Assembly (NCBI GenBank): GCA_049585795.1
Contig: JBAVAQ010000012.1
Location: 156,803-220,802 of the forward strand
Reading direction: 5' to 3'
From: JABDBE01 sp049585795
GTDB lineage: Bacteria > Acidobacteriota > Terriglobia > Terriglobales > Acidobacteriaceae
Length of the DNA: 64,000 nucleotides
In this document: positions 63,936 to 64,000 of the stretch, one piece after another
Layout of the letters: the number at the start of each line of letters is the position of its first letter
Position numbering within the stretch: the stretch's first letter is position 1
Notes under the pieces: generated by a model
Seen by the model: only the letters and a program-made list of their open reading frames with translations
Told to the model about the DNA's origin: nothing
Databases searched by the model: none
Made by a program: the position numbers and the translations under genes

Positions 63936-64000
63936 CGTCCGGGACATTGATTCCCGCGGAGGCTTGTAGGCTCCGTGGGCATGGCCAATGTCTTGAACGA

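Noticed and set aside
1..64000. CRISPR arrays, rRNA operons, riboswitches
   Set aside because: I looked for regularly spaced repeats, rRNA blocks and known aptamer cores and saw none; only the tRNA-Phe fragment is present among RNA genes. A covariance-model search was not possible here.

Overview
The window reads as a chromosomal piece of a soil-type Acidobacteriota genome (Terriglobia-like). This is inferred from gene content and style: about 55-60% G+C, tandem-repeat GloVer proteins, Asp-box (VPS10-like) secreted proteins, RND pumps with paired permeases, a helicase fused to an AddB-type nuclease, and short interspersed palindromic repeats. No rRNA and no complete tRNA gene is visible, so the assignment rests on protein families only.

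Positions 1-47,991 are mostly ordinary chromosome. On the minus strand the left end holds a truncated YcaQ-like gene, an orphan HicB-like gene, rho, rpoZ (omega) and comM. Next come a three-PAS orphan sensor kinase, a thiolase, a tiny lysine-rich gene with its own promoter and terminator, a UvrD helicase-nuclease, and the hrcA-grpE-dnaJ-rsmE heat-shock block. They are followed by an FAD oxidoreductase, an Mrp ATPase, an M61 peptidase, the tmk-holB pair, an acyl-CoA dehydrogenase, a MerR-TPR protein, PhoU, an aspartyl protease and a large Asp-box protein.

From 30.3 to 39.6 kb a four-gene plus-strand operon encodes an MdtABC-type RND efflux pump with its outer-membrane factor. It converges on a minus-strand redox group: a cytochrome c-sugar dehydrogenase fusion, a small membrane protein, a Tat-exported metallophosphoesterase and a cupredoxin. 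A membrane phosphoesterase, a zinc alcohol dehydrogenase and a sulfatase follow.

From about 48.0 kb to the end the window is accessory and partly decayed. It holds a broken second sulfatase, an HTH protein, a copper-type secreted protein, a frameshifted haem-binding gene, two candidate small membrane proteins, a cytochrome c peroxidase cut off where a tyrosine-recombinase gene begins, and a 45-bp 3' fragment of a tRNA-Phe gene beside that integrase. An excisionase-like gene follows. The last part is a five-gene plus-strand island of exported proteins (three paralogous beta-helix-like, two seven-repeat GloVer proteins). It ends in an IS256-family element that is itself cut by the end of another insertion sequence, probably IS21-like. 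This exported-protein island is the best candidate for an undescribed system; its function cannot be read from sequence.
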